Source of the DNA: a virus
Virus record (IMG/VR): IMGVR_UViG_3300042691_000707
Location: 1 to 29,091 of that record
DNA length: 29,091 bases
Strand: one strand, 5' to 3'
Position 1 is the stretch's first letter, and each line of letters begins with the position of its first letter. The notes under the pieces are model-generated. The model saw nothing but the letters and a program-made list of their open reading frames with translations, was not told the DNA's origin and ran no database searches. This document shows, piece after piece, positions 8,977 to 17,856 of this stretch. The position numbers were made by a program, and so were the translations under genes.

Positions 8977-11282
8977 GCCGGGAGGTGCTTATCGGCACGG
9001 CTGTTGACCGCAACCTTACCCTTACCAACCGACTTATTCCGCGCTTTTTGCACCCGATCCATCATGGCGTAGAGCTTACGGGCGCCTGCTTCGGTCGAAC
9101 CGTTGCCCAGTTCAGAGACGATGCGGGCGGGCACCACAAACTCACCATCGGCCAGACGGGCAGGCTGCTTACGCCCAATCACGGCAGGAATAGAGTCACT
9201 TACGCCATCACCCGGGCCGCGAAGAAGCCGACCACCATCAGAGTAATCACCCAGATGACTCGCACCGCCACCTGCAAGATACGAGAGCCCGCCGCCAGCC
9301 ATACCATTTCTTCCATAACGCGGCGAGAGTTCATCAGCCTCGATGCCGGAGACGCGCTTGGCGTAGTCGATGCCTCGTTTGTAGATGGAGTACGCATGCT
9401 CGTTGTCTCCTTCCTTGATGGCTTCGTAGGCGGGCTTGATGTAGTTACGGTACATGCCCTTGTACAGACGGTCAGCATTCGGGTGCGCATCAAGCGCAGC
9501 AACGATCTTGGGCGCGTTCTTGTAGTACCACGCAACGTCCTTGGATTTCTCCTTGTTCTTGCGCATGTACGTGTCACGGAAGCGGCGCAGGGTAGACAGC
9601 ACTTCGCCATCGTCGTCTTGGCCCATGTGCTCAACAGCAGCCGTGGTCAGGAAGCAGCCACCGCCACCCCCACCGCCGCCACCGCCACCACCATCACCAC
9701 CGGCACCGCCATCACCAGCACTTGCGCCACCAGCATCGGCTCCGCCTTCGCCAACACCACCATCGCCAACACCACTGTCGCCAACACCGTCGTTACCACC
9801 AATACCAGCGGCGGAAGCAGCGGCAGCGGCAGCGTCACCAGACCCACCATCGTTGTTACCCGTGGTGTCCCCACCCGGGCCAACTCCACCTTCAGCGGCG
9901 GCACCGGCAGCGGCTGCTGCGGCAGCGGCAGCGGCATCAGACGCAGCGTCCATACCGTTAACCGCATCTACGCCACTCGGGTTAGTGCCGGGGCCCATCA
10001 CGCCTTCCGCACCAATCGGGCTACCAAAACCCAGCGCGGGGTGTGCACCAACGTCCATGGCGTTTTGCGCATCGACGGCAGACGGGTTAGTACCGGTGGG
10101 GTCGATACCCTCGGCGATCATGTTCTGCGTGATGACCGCAAACGGATCCATCGTAGCTTGGATCATGCCCGGAGTAGTCAGGCCAAACACGGTCTGCGCC
10201 GCCTGCGTAATCGCGGACATCACGGGGTTGTCAGCATAGAACGCGGCTTGCTCCGCCGGGGTCATATCCGCCCATGCTTGGTTACCAACAGCGTCTGTGC
10301 CGTTATATGCATACGGATCAACCGAGGCAAACAGATTTTCCTCCGCAGTGGGGGCACCCTGTGCTGGCACTTCTTTGTAGGACTGCGTGACCGGATCGTA
10401 GACGTAGACCATGCCCGGGTTAATGCTAGGCAGGCTTGCAAACGCGGGAGTTTCGGCGGGGGCGGTGAGCGCCGGAGCGGGAGCCGGAGCAGCCACTCCA
10501 GTCAGGCCCATCAAGCGGCGAAACACATTTTCGGATTCCCCAGACATACCCGCGATGCCACCATCGGCCATACGCTGCACATAGCGAGGACGGAAGAACG
10601 CCTGCTCTTCGGTGCCGCTGTATGCGGGAGGGGCCTGCCGCCCCGGGTCGTAGTCATACTGGAAGGGGTTAGGGCCACTGCCCTTGTACTGTTGCCCGCC
10701 TTCTTGACCACCAATCAACATGGGGGCAGCGGCGGCACCGCCGTACTTCATGAGCCCTTTGGCCCCACCAATGTTCTGCATGAACGCATCGCGCCCCGCC
10801 TCAGTGGTAAGACCCTTAAAGCCCGCGCCGATTCGGTCAAACGGCCCCATCGCGTTCATACCCGCAGTGGGATCACCTGCTGCGGCAGCAAGCCGCGCAC
10901 CTTCAGGAACCGTCGTGGCAGCAGCGCCGGTAACACCACCCATCAAGCCTGCGCCACCATAAGCGCCAAGACCTGCCATCAAGCCCCTGCCAAGATTGCC
11001 GGTAGCAAGCGCGGTGCCCCCACCCACAAGACCTGCGGCCATAAGGGGGCTAAGTGCCCCACCGGAAGCAATAGAAAGCCCGGCACCGATCACGGTGGGC
11101 AAAATATTTTTTAGGAAACCCGCTTCCGGAAGGCCGGTGTCGGGGTTGAGAGTCAGCGACCCACCATGAGCTTTGGCTAGCGCTTGCAGCCCCGCAACTT
11201 CCCCGGGGGCCATGTGAACCAACATACGGTCGGGGCCCCGACCTTTGGAAGCAAGATGTTGTGCGGCAAGTTGCAGGCTCAT
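8973..11282 (-). CDS. Large virion protein with polyglycine linker and CFI-box-like domain
   Basis: A 769-residue protein from ATG 11282, which has GAGAGG upstream; a longer in-frame start at 11339 would invade the upstream gene and has no support. The N-terminus (MSLQLAAQHLASKGRGPDRM ... VHMAPGEV) is of a type I recall from environmental podovirus virion proteins. Gly/Ala-rich hydrophobic segments follow (about residues 60-130), then a Pro/Ala-rich region. An Ala/Gly/Asp low-complexity stretch (about 445-542) ends in a run of glycines immediately before CFLTTAA (Cys543). After this comes a helical domain (LRRFRDTYM ... WYYKNAPKIV) like the bacterial CFI-box C-terminal domain. The last ~80 residues contain GPGDGVSDSIPA and ARLADGEFVVPA, also found in phage tail and internal proteins. 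It is probably carried in the virion; its exact job is unknown. Confidence 0.75.
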   Translation of the reverse strand: MSLQLAAQHLASKGRGPDRMLVHMAPGEVAGLQALAKAHGGSLTLNPDTGLPEAGFLKNILPTVIGAGLSIASGGALSPLMAAGLVGGGTALATGNLGRGLMAGLGAYGGAGLMGGVTGAAATTVPEGARLAAAAGDPTAGMNAMGPFDRIGAGFKGLTTEAGRDAFMQNIGGAKGLMKYGGAAAAPMLIGGQEGGQQYKGSGPNPFQYDYDPGRQAPPAYSGTEEQAFFRPRYVQRMADGGIAGMSGESENVFRRLMGLTGVAAPAPAPALTAPAETPAFASLPSINPGMVYVYDPVTQSYKEVPAQGAPTAEENLFASVDPYAYNGTDAVGNQAWADMTPAEQAAFYADNPVMSAITQAAQTVFGLTTPGMIQATMDPFAVITQNMIAEGIDPTGTNPSAVDAQNAMDVGAHPALGFGSPIGAEGVMGPGTNPSGVDAVNGMDAASDAAAAAAAAAAGAAAEGGVGPGGDTTGNNDGGSGDAAAAAASAAGIGGNDGVGDSGVGDGGVGEGGADAGGASAGDGGAGGDGGGGGGGGGGGGCFLTTAAVEHMGQDDDGEVLSTLRRFRDTYMRKNKEKSKDVAWYYKNAPKIVAALDAHPNADRLYKGMYRNYIKPAYEAIKEGDNEHAYSIYKRGIDYAKRVSGIEADELSPRYGRNGMAGGGLSYLAGGGASHLGDYSDGGRLLRGPGDGVSDSIPAVIGRKQPARLADGEFVVPARIVSELGNGSTEAGARKLYAMMDRVQKARNKSVGKGKVAVNSRADKHLPA

Positions 11283-11316
11283 TGTGGCCTCTCGGAAAGG
11301 GGGTTGATTGAGTCTA

Positions 11317-12186
11317 TCACGCAGGTAAGTTAGACACAAACGTGATTGTGGCGATGATGGATGGTGTGGCTGGTATGGCCGGAGTTGATCCGCTGGCTGT
11401 CACCGCAGGGAAATGCTCCAAGGAAACCCCCGAATCACTGACGCGCCACATGATCTCTACGTAGTCGGTCGCCTGCAACTCAAGAAAGAAGTTAAGTGCG
11501 GCGATCAAACGGCTTGCAGAGCCCGTAGATTTACGGGCCTTGATACCAAACTGACTGTTTGACCCAGTTACATCTGTGCCGTTAACTCGGAACCAAATAT
11601 CTATTTCTTGAACATCGTTGGTGGTGTTAATAAACTGAGCACTAAATTGCAGGTTATAGATACCCGGCTGTTCAACAGTAATCTTGGATGGCAGATCGCC
11701 CGTGAGCGTGGTGGACGCGACCGTCTGGGAAATGTTAACCGTGTAGGTGCCCACCCCACCCGTGGTGCCAGTAAGCTGCGCCACGATCCGGGTACCCGCC
11801 GTCACACCGGTGCCGGTCAACTGCATGGACGGGTAGATCGACCCGGAGGTCACCGCCGACACCGTAAGCGTGGTCAAGGTGATGCTGCCAGTTACGACAG
11901 CGGAATGGCTTTCTACTGAAACTCCATTACTGAAGTCCGTAGTGTTAAAACGCATATAGTACGCAACAGCCGTGGAGCCGTCCGTCTGGTCAGTGTCGTC
12001 TTGAAACGCGCCATACGGGAAGTCCAACCATTTACCACCCCGGGGGCCCAGCACGTTGGAGTTGGTGGCGTCCAACTGGTTGTAGTACAGGCGCTGCGCG
12101 TTAGTAAGCTGCTCCATGTACGGCCGATCTGGCAAGAGCGGCGACAGCGGCAGGTTAGGTGCCTTGGGGATGAGAAGTTTGGTCAT
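11317..12186 (-). CDS. Beta-rich tail surface protein with inserted module
   Basis: A 289-residue protein. Residues about 60-95 ([15 protein letters not shown] ... [14 protein letters not shown]) and 167-289 ([51 protein letters not shown]) together form a jelly-roll-like domain common in environmental phage tails. Between them sits a ~70-residue beta module (about 96-166) with [10 protein letters not shown] and [19 protein letters not shown], which looks like an insertion. The start overlaps the nozzle gene stop as ATGA (12183-12186), so it is translationally coupled to it. A role as tail appendage or host-contact protein is inferred from fold type and position; no enzymatic motif is seen. 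Confidence 0.7.
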   Translation of the reverse strand: MTKLLIPKAPNLPLSPLLPDRPYMEQLTNAQRLYYNQLDATNSNVLGPRGGKWLDFPYGAFQDDTDQTDGSTAVAYYMRFNTTDFSNGVSVESHSAVVTGSITLTTLTVSAVTSGSIYPSMQLTGTGVTAGTRIVAQLTGTTGGVGTYTVNISQTVASTTLTGDLPSKITVEQPGIYNLQFSAQFINTTNDVQEIDIWFRVNGTDVTGSNSQFGIKARKSTGSASRLIAALNFFLELQATDYVEIMWRVSDSGVSLEHFPAVTASGSTPAIPATPSIIATITFVSNLPA

Positions 12187-14528
12187 CGACGGCCATCCGG
12201 CTTAATGTCGATCCGGGGTGCACCAAGCTGCCACTGAAGGCCCACTTGGTTACCAGCCACCTTGAACGACATCTGGCGACCCCGCACCCGGATATAGACC
12301 TGCCCGGTGAACTGTTCGATCGGCACGGTGGCTCCGCGCACCACAGGAGCGTTGTCCTGCCCGCCAACAGACGGGGGCGTGTTGTAGCCAGAGCCCGAGT
12401 TCTGCATGGGCAGCAGCGTCATCGTCACCTGCGGGCTGGCCGCAGTGGAGCCCCGGAACGTGATGTCTGGGATCAAGCGCCAGATGAAGCCAAAGTTGTG
12501 GCCATCGCCGATGTCGAACTCGGACGAGGTGATGTACGAGTCAATTGCCACTGGGGTACCGGTGACGTTATCGTCCACCCCAAGCTCATGGAACACCAAG
12601 TTGTTGGAGTACGTTGCAGCCATCGGGTACTCGTTGAGCCCCGAGTCGATCCACGCCGTGCGAGCCATCGTGCCGTAGTACCAGATGTCCTCGGCGTAGT
12701 TATAGACGACGTATTTATCTACCGTGGTGGAATTGGCTGAGCAGTAGAACCACCAGACCTCGTTGAAACCCTCATCAGTACCCGCGAAGAACTGATCTTG
12801 CTGCTCTAGATTGATGTCACTGAAAATGTATTGGCGCAGGTCGCAGCGCAGGGTTTGCACCCGACCGTCGTAGCGGTAGAACTTATCCACGCCCATCCAG
12901 AACACCACGCCCGAGGCAACGACCGCCGTGTTGACGCCCGCAATAGATATGTTGTCACCAAGAAGCTGAGCACCCCACACATACGGAGGCCCGAGGTACT
13001 GAAGCGAGTACGCCGACGCATCGGTGAACACCACAATCTCTTGCCGGGTCTGCACGTAGCTGCGGATTTCAGAACCGTGAGATAGGCGCAAGCCCCCCGC
13101 TTGGTTGGTAGCTGAAGGAGTCCAGTCCACCACGGATTCCTGCGCCGTCCAGCGGATGAACATCGGGTCGATCTCGGTCTCACCAATCGGGTTGCAGCCC
13201 AGCGCGATGACAAATCGGCTCACATCCGAGACCGTCATATTGTTAACGGCTACTGGCACGTCCGAAGCACCAGCAAGACTGGAAACCGGGATACCCCGAG
13301 GAGAAATGTAATGAGTGCCGCTCTGAGACCCCGAAGTGATGATCGCCGCGCCACCCGGGGTTAGCGCCAGATTGCACGTGCTTCCTGAGGCGTTGACCAC
13401 ATAATAAGTAACGCCGATGGACAACCCCGTAGGAAGCGCCCCCGTAGTCTCCAACACAACAGCGGTGTTGTTGATGAGTTGAGAGCCCGAAAATGTCACG
13501 ACCCCCGGCGAAGCAATCGTCACCGTGAAAGTCTGCGGCAGCACACCGATCTTGGCGTTCCAGTAATACAGCGGGCCACCTCGGTAGCCGAATACAAGAT
13601 CTTCACCGAAGTTGTTCTGATACCAAAGCCGTGCACCAACGATCGATGTCGTACCAATACCCCAAGGCCCAGAACCCCACGTACCTGCGCCCCAACCGCT
13701 CAGCGGGGTAGGAACCTCGTTGCCAGTTGGGATTTCATAGACCGCGTAAACGGACGTACCACCGTTACCAACATCTTGAGCGGTCGCCGCCACCGGAGAC
13801 TGGATGGTGTAGCTATTGCCGTTAACGACGGTGACTTGAAAGTTCTGATTTAGAACCGCTGAGGTGATACCTGTATTAGTCTCTAGAGTAAAAGTGCCAG
13901 AACCCGCAGTGGTCGTGCTAATGGCCGCGCCGTCCGGGACGTTGGCGAAGTTCACCATGGTGCCCGACACCACACGAATATAGTAGACGACCCCCGTGAG
14001 CAAGCCGGTCGGCAAAGAGCCCCCGGCAGATACCGAGAGCAGTACGGGGGTGTTATCCGCCAGCGCCGAGGTGAGAACGAAGTCGGTCGCCGTAGACCGG
14101 GTGAACGCCTGAGAACTCAACCCCAACGCGCCAAGGAAAGTCACGAAGTCTCCGGTCTGACAGCCGTGGGCGTTATCAGTCACCGTGATAGTGGTGGAGC
14201 CCGTGGTCGCCGCAAACGGGCCAGAGAGCGGGCCAGCGTAAGACCGCGCCGGGGTAATGTCGTTGTACGCTCCGCCCTGCGTAATATAAAACTTAAGATT
14301 AGTGCCAACACCAGTAAGCACCGACGGATCTGTGATGGTGCCCCAAGTCCACAAAGACCGGCAAACACCTAGATACGTATTGGGGGAGATGCGCTCCCAA
14401 CCCCCGAGCTTTTCAGGGGTGCCCTGACGAAAGCGCACCTTGTCGCACGAGTACCAGCCGCCCTCAGTGGTATAGCGGGTGTTCTCGCGGTTGACCCCGG
14501 GCTTGAAGAGAATTTTCTGGAGCGGCAT
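12183..14528 (-). CDS. Tail nozzle / hub protein, P22 gp10-like
   Basis: A 781-residue protein from ATG 14528, preceded by AAGGTG; an upstream in-frame start at 14600 lies inside the endolysin gene and is rejected. The N-terminus ([17 protein letters not shown] ... [17 protein letters not shown]) is a hallmark of gp10-type packaged-DNA stabilisation/nozzle proteins in environmental podoviruses. Repeated beta-blade-like segments follow, including [18 protein letters not shown] (about 455-472), [17 protein letters not shown] and [20 protein letters not shown] (about 591-610), consistent with a beta-propeller. Two copies of a small module (L-P-T-G-L-x-x-G-V-x-Y-Y) lie at about residues 148-216 and 334-408. 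It would close the tail below the adaptor ring and hold the DNA in the head. Family assignment is from remembered motifs, not from an alignment. Confidence 0.75.
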   Translation of the reverse strand: MPLQKILFKPGVNRENTRYTTEGGWYSCDKVRFRQGTPEKLGGWERISPNTYLGVCRSLWTWGTITDPSVLTGVGTNLKFYITQGGAYNDITPARSYAGPLSGPFAATTGSTTITVTDNAHGCQTGDFVTFLGALGLSSQAFTRSTATDFVLTSALADNTPVLLSVSAGGSLPTGLLTGVVYYIRVVSGTMVNFANVPDGAAISTTTAGSGTFTLETNTGITSAVLNQNFQVTVVNGNSYTIQSPVAATAQDVGNGGTSVYAVYEIPTGNEVPTPLSGWGAGTWGSGPWGIGTTSIVGARLWYQNNFGEDLVFGYRGGPLYYWNAKIGVLPQTFTVTIASPGVVTFSGSQLINNTAVVLETTGALPTGLSIGVTYYVVNASGSTCNLALTPGGAAIITSGSQSGTHYISPRGIPVSSLAGASDVPVAVNNMTVSDVSRFVIALGCNPIGETEIDPMFIRWTAQESVVDWTPSATNQAGGLRLSHGSEIRSYVQTRQEIVVFTDASAYSLQYLGPPYVWGAQLLGDNISIAGVNTAVVASGVVFWMGVDKFYRYDGRVQTLRCDLRQYIFSDINLEQQDQFFAGTDEGFNEVWWFYCSANSTTVDKYVVYNYAEDIWYYGTMARTAWIDSGLNEYPMAATYSNNLVFHELGVDDNVTGTPVAIDSYITSSEFDIGDGHNFGFIWRLIPDITFRGSTAASPQVTMTLLPMQNSGSGYNTPPSVGGQDNAPVVRGATVPIEQFTGQVYIRVRGRQMSFKVAGNQVGLQWQLGAPRIDIKPDGRR

Positions 14529-14536
14529 TGTGCACC

Positions 14537-15058
14537 TTATGCCGCCGAATCGACCATCCCGGCAGCAGCAACTTGGACTTCTTGGACACGGCGACCCCAA
14601 CCTTTACCGAACGTGTCCCACGTAGGCAGCGCCTGAAGAAACGCCAGCCGGATCTGCTGGTATTTTTCCACAATATCTTGTGCGGGCATAGCGTTGACCG
14701 CCCGCAGCGTGCCGGGCCCGATCGCACCATCTGCCACTACATCTACAGCTTGTTGAAGCCACTTAGCCGCCCGGCCCGGGCCCGAGTTAATGGCGGCATC
14801 AAACACGAGGTAGTCCACCCCAGACGGCAGATCGTCGCCCCGGATCTTGTCCCAGTACTTGGTCTTGTACATGGGGGCCACCATCTCAGCGGTCAACCCG
14901 CGCATGGTTTTCTCGTCCACCTCATGGCCCACCCACTCCTCCCAGACGCGCTTGGTAACGCCAAGATTGGTCATTCCCCCGGGATCTTTCGGATGGTTCA
15001 CGAAGCCTCCCTCGTGGTGGAGGACAGCGGCCAGAGCGTCGAGAAAGTTCTCTTTCAT
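14537..15058 (-). CDS. Endolysin, glycoside hydrolase family 108
   Basis: A 173-residue lysozyme-like enzyme that should cleave the glycan strands of peptidoglycan at the end of infection. The N-terminal domain has HHEGGFVNHPKDPGGMTNLG (residues 14-33), the GH108 signature, with Glu16 as the expected catalytic acid. DYLVFDAAINSGPGRAAKWL (about 82-101) leads into the C-terminal peptidoglycan-binding region typical of this family (VADGAIGPGTL). Length matches single GH108 endolysins. No signal peptide is visible, so export needs the holin. The start overlaps the holin stop by 4 bases (ATGA), forming a lysis cassette with the next two upstream genes. It lies just 8 bases before the nozzle gene. 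Confidence 0.93.
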   Translation of the reverse strand: MKENFLDALAAVLHHEGGFVNHPKDPGGMTNLGVTKRVWEEWVGHEVDEKTMRGLTAEMVAPMYKTKYWDKIRGDDLPSGVDYLVFDAAINSGPGRAAKWLQQAVDVVADGAIGPGTLRAVNAMPAQDIVEKYQQIRLAFLQALPTWDTFGKGWGRRVQEVQVAAAGMVDSAA

Positions 15059-15546
15059 TTGGTTTTGGACATCAATTCGGTTTTAGCCTGCGAGCCAGCG
15101 GAAGAGCCAAAGTAGTAGGCGATGATGCCCGTCCACGCGGTGCCAAGGGAGCCCAGCATCATGGTCAGAGCCGTGTTATCAGCCACGGACATCTTGCCGA
15201 ACATCATTCCGCCAAGAATGGCGAAGAAGCCCACCGTGACCGAACCGGCCAGCAGCGGAGGCACCCACGAGCGCGTAGCGGCTTGCATCTCCCGGGCCGA
15301 CTTGCGGTCGTCCACCGCCAGCTTCTCGAAGTTCAGCCCAAGCTCGTTGGCTTGCTTCTGGAGTTCAATCTCCGCCACTTTGATGCTGGCGATCTGCTCA
15401 GCGCTCAACTTATTGTTGGAGATGAGGTCACCGACTTTCTCAGGCTCCACACCGATGGCTTTAGAAATGGCGGAGACCGCCATGCCCGCAAGCGGGCCAC
15501 CCATCGCCGTAGCGATCGTAGGAGCGATCTGTTTAAGCCATTCCAT
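15055..15546 (-). CDS. Holin of the GTA/3TM type
   Basis: A 163-residue membrane protein. An amphipathic, Gly/Ala-rich N-terminus (residues about 10-33) is followed by a charged helical region containing DDRKSAREM (79-87), a motif typical of GTA-holin-like proteins. Two clear transmembrane segments follow at about 93-117 (WVPPLLAGSVTVGFFAILGG) and 125-147 (ALTMMLGSLGTAWTGIIAYY), with a short polar C-terminus. It should form lesions in the inner membrane that release the GH108 endolysin. It shares one base with the stop of the upstream coiled-coil gene and overlaps the endolysin by four, so the three are almost certainly co-translated. Confidence 0.85.
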   Translation of the reverse strand: MEWLKQIAPTIATAMGGPLAGMAVSAISKAIGVEPEKVGDLISNNKLSAEQIASIKVAEIELQKQANELGLNFEKLAVDDRKSAREMQAATRSWVPPLLAGSVTVGFFAILGGMMFGKMSVADNTALTMMLGSLGTAWTGIIAYYFGSSAGSQAKTELMSKTK

Positions 15547-15815
15547 TATTTCTTCCCCAGTTTCTCGCGCTCTTCAAGCAGCCGGACTTTGACCTGAAGC
15601 TCGTTGATGTGCTGCATCAACTGTTCTTTCAGCATCGCCCTGCGTTCAGCCGAGATCGGGCTGTCGGTCGGGATGCCCTCTTTGGTGATTAGCGCAGGCA
15701 TCTGGCCTTCGATCTTGGTCAGGCGCTCAGAGAAAGACGCGACCTGCCCCAGCAGCCAAGCCAGCGCAGCCACCACGATAGGGATGACCGCCTTGAGAAC
15801 GTCTGACCATGCCAT
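15546..15815 (-). CDS. Small membrane / coiled-coil lysis-associated protein
   Basis: An 89-residue protein with one N-terminal transmembrane helix (about residues 7-25, VLKAVIPIVVAALAWLLGQV) and a charged helical remainder (LKEQLMQHINELQVKVRLLEE) that should form a coiled coil. This is the topology of inner-membrane spanins (Rz-like) and of some holin accessory proteins. It precedes the holin and endolysin in the same cassette, with GGAG six bases before its ATG. No outer-membrane lipoprotein partner (lipobox) is seen within or beside it, so the i-spanin assignment is tentative; an antiholin or XhlA-like role is equally possible. Confidence 0.65.
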   Translation of the reverse strand: MAWSDVLKAVIPIVVAALAWLLGQVASFSERLTKIEGQMPALITKEGIPTDSPISAERRAMLKEQLMQHINELQVKVRLLEEREKLGKK

Positions 15816-15818
15816 GGG

Positions 15819-15980
15819 TTACTCCGGTTGCGGATCAGCAGGCAGCGGCGTGTTGCCCTCGGCCAGCCACTTCAGGTACTGCTGGTAGTCGGTGTTGTCG
15901 GGGTCGAATGGAATCCAAGTGCGATCCGCAAGCCGCAAAACGCAGTTCTGCCCAGAGGAGGTATTTACAAGTTGGTACAT
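15819..15980 (-). CDS. Short tail-fibre-associated protein
   Basis: A 53-residue gene: ATG at 15978-15980, TAA at 15819-15821. Its ATG overlaps the stop of the receptor-binding fibre gene (TGATG), so translation is coupled. The protein reads MYQLVNTSSGQNCV, then TWIPFDPDNTDYQQYLKWLA, then a Pro-rich end. The 'W-I-P-x-D-P-x-N-x-D-Y-x-x-Y-L-x-W' pattern is frequent in very short genes next to fibre genes of environmental phages and in the ends of some tail-fibre assembly proteins. A chaperone-like or accessory role for the fibre is plausible but unproven. Confidence 0.7.
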   Translation of the reverse strand: MYQLVNTSSGQNCVLRLADRTWIPFDPDNTDYQQYLKWLAEGNTPLPADPQPE

Positions 15981-17104
15981 CACAACTCCGCAGAAAATTT
16001 CATTTGCCCGGAAGTGGTCAGGCTAAACAGTCGAAGTGCTTGGCCCCCGGTCGCCCCAGTAAAAGTTACAACAAGGGCGTAACCATCCGGGTTCATTTGG
16101 TCACTACTAACCCCGGTGGGGTTTGCATCGCCAGAGATAGAGTATTTAATATCCGTGCCAAGCGTACCGGAATAACTGAAAGAGGGGGTACTCCGCATCG
16201 TAGTCTTGAGCCATCCAGCAACATAACCTTGCGTAGAAGACACCACGTTCCCTACGCCGATCATGTAAAAACCAGACGCGGTTGCAGCAAACTGCTGGTA
16301 ATACCGCTGGCAGGCGCGGAGCATCGCGCCGTACTCCACGCGCTCGAAGTTCGTGGCGTTGGTTCCAGCTTCAAGCTGGACGCCGGTGATGTAGAAGGTG
16401 GCTCCGTTGGTGGCGCAAATGTTTACCTGCCCCGTAGCACCTGTAGCGCCACTTGCAGCCCACGCTCCCGCAGTAGTCAACTGCGACGATCCAGACCCCA
16501 AGTTAAAGGTCAGAACGAGCCCAGAAGAGTTGTTGGTGCTCCAAGTACCAGTTGTGTCACCGCTGATGGTGACCGTTTTATACTCCCACGTATTCGCGGC
16601 GGAAATTGTGAATGTGAACGGGTATGTGCGGTTTTCTGCCCCATTTTGAATCGCCCCGCTAAATGTTCCAGTCAAGGAACTACGCACCCAAAAAGAAAGT
16701 GTGACTGTGGAAGCGCTGGCGGTTCCCCACGCAAGATCCGCAATGTTAAATCCCTCGATCCGCTGACGAAGCAAGTTAACGTCAGTGCTGCCGGGGGTAG
16801 CCGCAGAACTCACTGAAACACCAAGATAGTTGCTAAACCCTGTGGGGGGTGTAACAGACCCTAAGTTTTGCTGTAGCGTGAAACGCCCGGTGGGGTTGAA
16901 GTTGTAAACCCAACGATCAACAGCGTACGCGGCTTGCGTTGGTGTGATGCTCGCCCCAGCATTGCGCTGGTCGATCCGCATGTCGCCGTTGATGATGCGG
17001 TTGCGGAAGCCCTGCAAGCTCAGCGCCGTGGGGGTCATGCCGTTGATGGTGGCTGTGTTGCCACCGCTGGCGTCTTGGTAGGTGTTGGCTTTTACGAGAG
17101 ACAT
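15980..17104 (-). CDS. Tail fibre, receptor-binding type
   Basis: A 374-residue beta-rich protein. The N-terminal region has LQGFRNRIINGDMRIDQRNA (about residues 29-48) followed by YAVDRW (about 60-65), a well-known opening of phage fibre domains resembling carbohydrate-binding folds. The middle is Ser/Thr/Gly-rich (LSFWVRSSLTGTFSG, TWEYKTVTISGDTTGTW), followed by GVQLEAGTNATNFERVEYG and ACQRYYQQF, also characteristic. It probably recognises surface glycans of the host. A strong GGAGG sits 4 bases before the ATG. The 53-residue gene that follows overlaps it by one base. Confidence 0.85.
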   Translation of the reverse strand: MSLVKANTYQDASGGNTATINGMTPTALSLQGFRNRIINGDMRIDQRNAGASITPTQAAYAVDRWVYNFNPTGRFTLQQNLGSVTPPTGFSNYLGVSVSSAATPGSTDVNLLRQRIEGFNIADLAWGTASASTVTLSFWVRSSLTGTFSGAIQNGAENRTYPFTFTISAANTWEYKTVTISGDTTGTWSTNNSSGLVLTFNLGSGSSQLTTAGAWAASGATGATGQVNICATNGATFYITGVQLEAGTNATNFERVEYGAMLRACQRYYQQFAATASGFYMIGVGNVVSSTQGYVAGWLKTTMRSTPSFSYSGTLGTDIKYSISGDANPTGVSSDQMNPDGYALVVTFTGATGGQALRLFSLTTSGQMKFSAEL

Positions 17105-17115
17105 TGAACCTCCAA

Positions 17116-17856
17116 TTAGCGGAACACCGCGACGTTGACGCCCTGCACATCGGTGCCGGTCTTAGCTTGGCTGACAAAAATCGAAACTGCGCCGGTCGTC
17201 TGGGCAAGGTACGCAGCGGAAGCGTTGGTCTGCGGGGACAAGGTTGGAGGGTTACTGCTACCAGAGTTGTCACCAGAGGCAGCCCCAACCACACTGTAGT
17301 TAGCGTCCGGCATAGCCACGGAGAAATTGATGTAGTAGAAACCGGCACCCGCGTCCGTGACGCTGGCCACACCCCCGCTGGCGCGAATGGTGCTGCGAAC
17401 AATAGACACGTTGCCGCTAGTGGTGCCCGAGGTTCCGTGAGTAACGGTAAAAGTATTGGCGTCCGGAACCGTGACCACAGTAAAGATGCCGTCGGCAGCA
17501 GTACCAGAAGTGAAGTCAAGATACACCACGTTCCCGACAATCTGGCCGTGGTTAGTGGCTGTCACCGTCACCGTCGTGCCCGAGCGGGCGTACGTCCCAG
17601 CGAGGTTGGAGTTTGCCGTACCGTTGAAGTTGACCCACGCACGGCAGCCGTAAGCCACGGCCGCAGAACCGTAGCCAGAGTTGAACGACAAGTTGCCGCT
17701 GAAAGAGCCGGTGGTGCCAGAAATCGGGCTACCACTGACTTGCACCGTACCCGACGCATCAGGCAGATCAAGCGTGCGGTCTGTGTTGCTGTTGGGCGAG
17801 GCAATCGTGAAGATGCCCGTGCCCGAGGCGTTGCCTTGGATCTTTACTTGACTCAT
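17116..17856 (-). CDS. Tail fibre-like structural protein with inserted module
   Basis: A 246-residue protein. The start (VKIQGNASGTGIFTIASPNS, RTLDLPDASGTV) is a trimeric-fibre type repeat seen in many tail proteins. CRAWVNFNGT (71-80) and IRASGGVASVTDAGAGFYYI (157-176) are halves of a continuous motif in related fibres; here they are separated by a module at about 82-155 (GTTVTVTATNHGQIVGNVVY, LDFTSGTAADGIFTVVTV). The C-terminus is beta-rich. AAGGAG lies seven bases before the start. The gene overlaps the 121-residue gene upstream by four bases (ATGA). Host-contact or fibre-shaft function is inferred. Confidence 0.75.
   Translation of the reverse strand: MSQVKIQGNASGTGIFTIASPNSNTDRTLDLPDASGTVQVSGSPISGTTGSFSGNLSFNSGYGSAAVAYGCRAWVNFNGTANSNLAGTYARSGTTVTVTATNHGQIVGNVVYLDFTSGTAADGIFTVVTVPDANTFTVTHGTSGTTSGNVSIVRSTIRASGGVASVTDAGAGFYYINFSVAMPDANYSVVGAASGDNSGSSNPPTLSPQTNASAAYLAQTTGAVSIFVSQAKTGTDVQGVNVAVFR

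Noticed and set aside
9541-10239. Proline-rich plus-strand open frame over the polyglycine region
   Set aside because: It is the reverse reading of GGC/GGT glycine and GCx alanine codons; the polyproline is a by-product.
8985-11114. A 709-codon open frame on the plus strand
   Set aside because: It is antisense to the well-supported 769-residue virion gene, has low-complexity translation, and arises from the biased, alanine/glycine-rich codons of that gene.
11283-11339. Longer start for the 769-residue virion protein
   Set aside because: It overlaps the upstream tail gene and the MSLQ start has GAGAGG at the right distance.
14529-14600. A 24-codon N-terminal extension of the nozzle gene
   Set aside because: It would overlap the endolysin end, has Cys/Arg-rich sequence unlike the family start, and ATG 14528 has a better ribosome site (AAGGTG).
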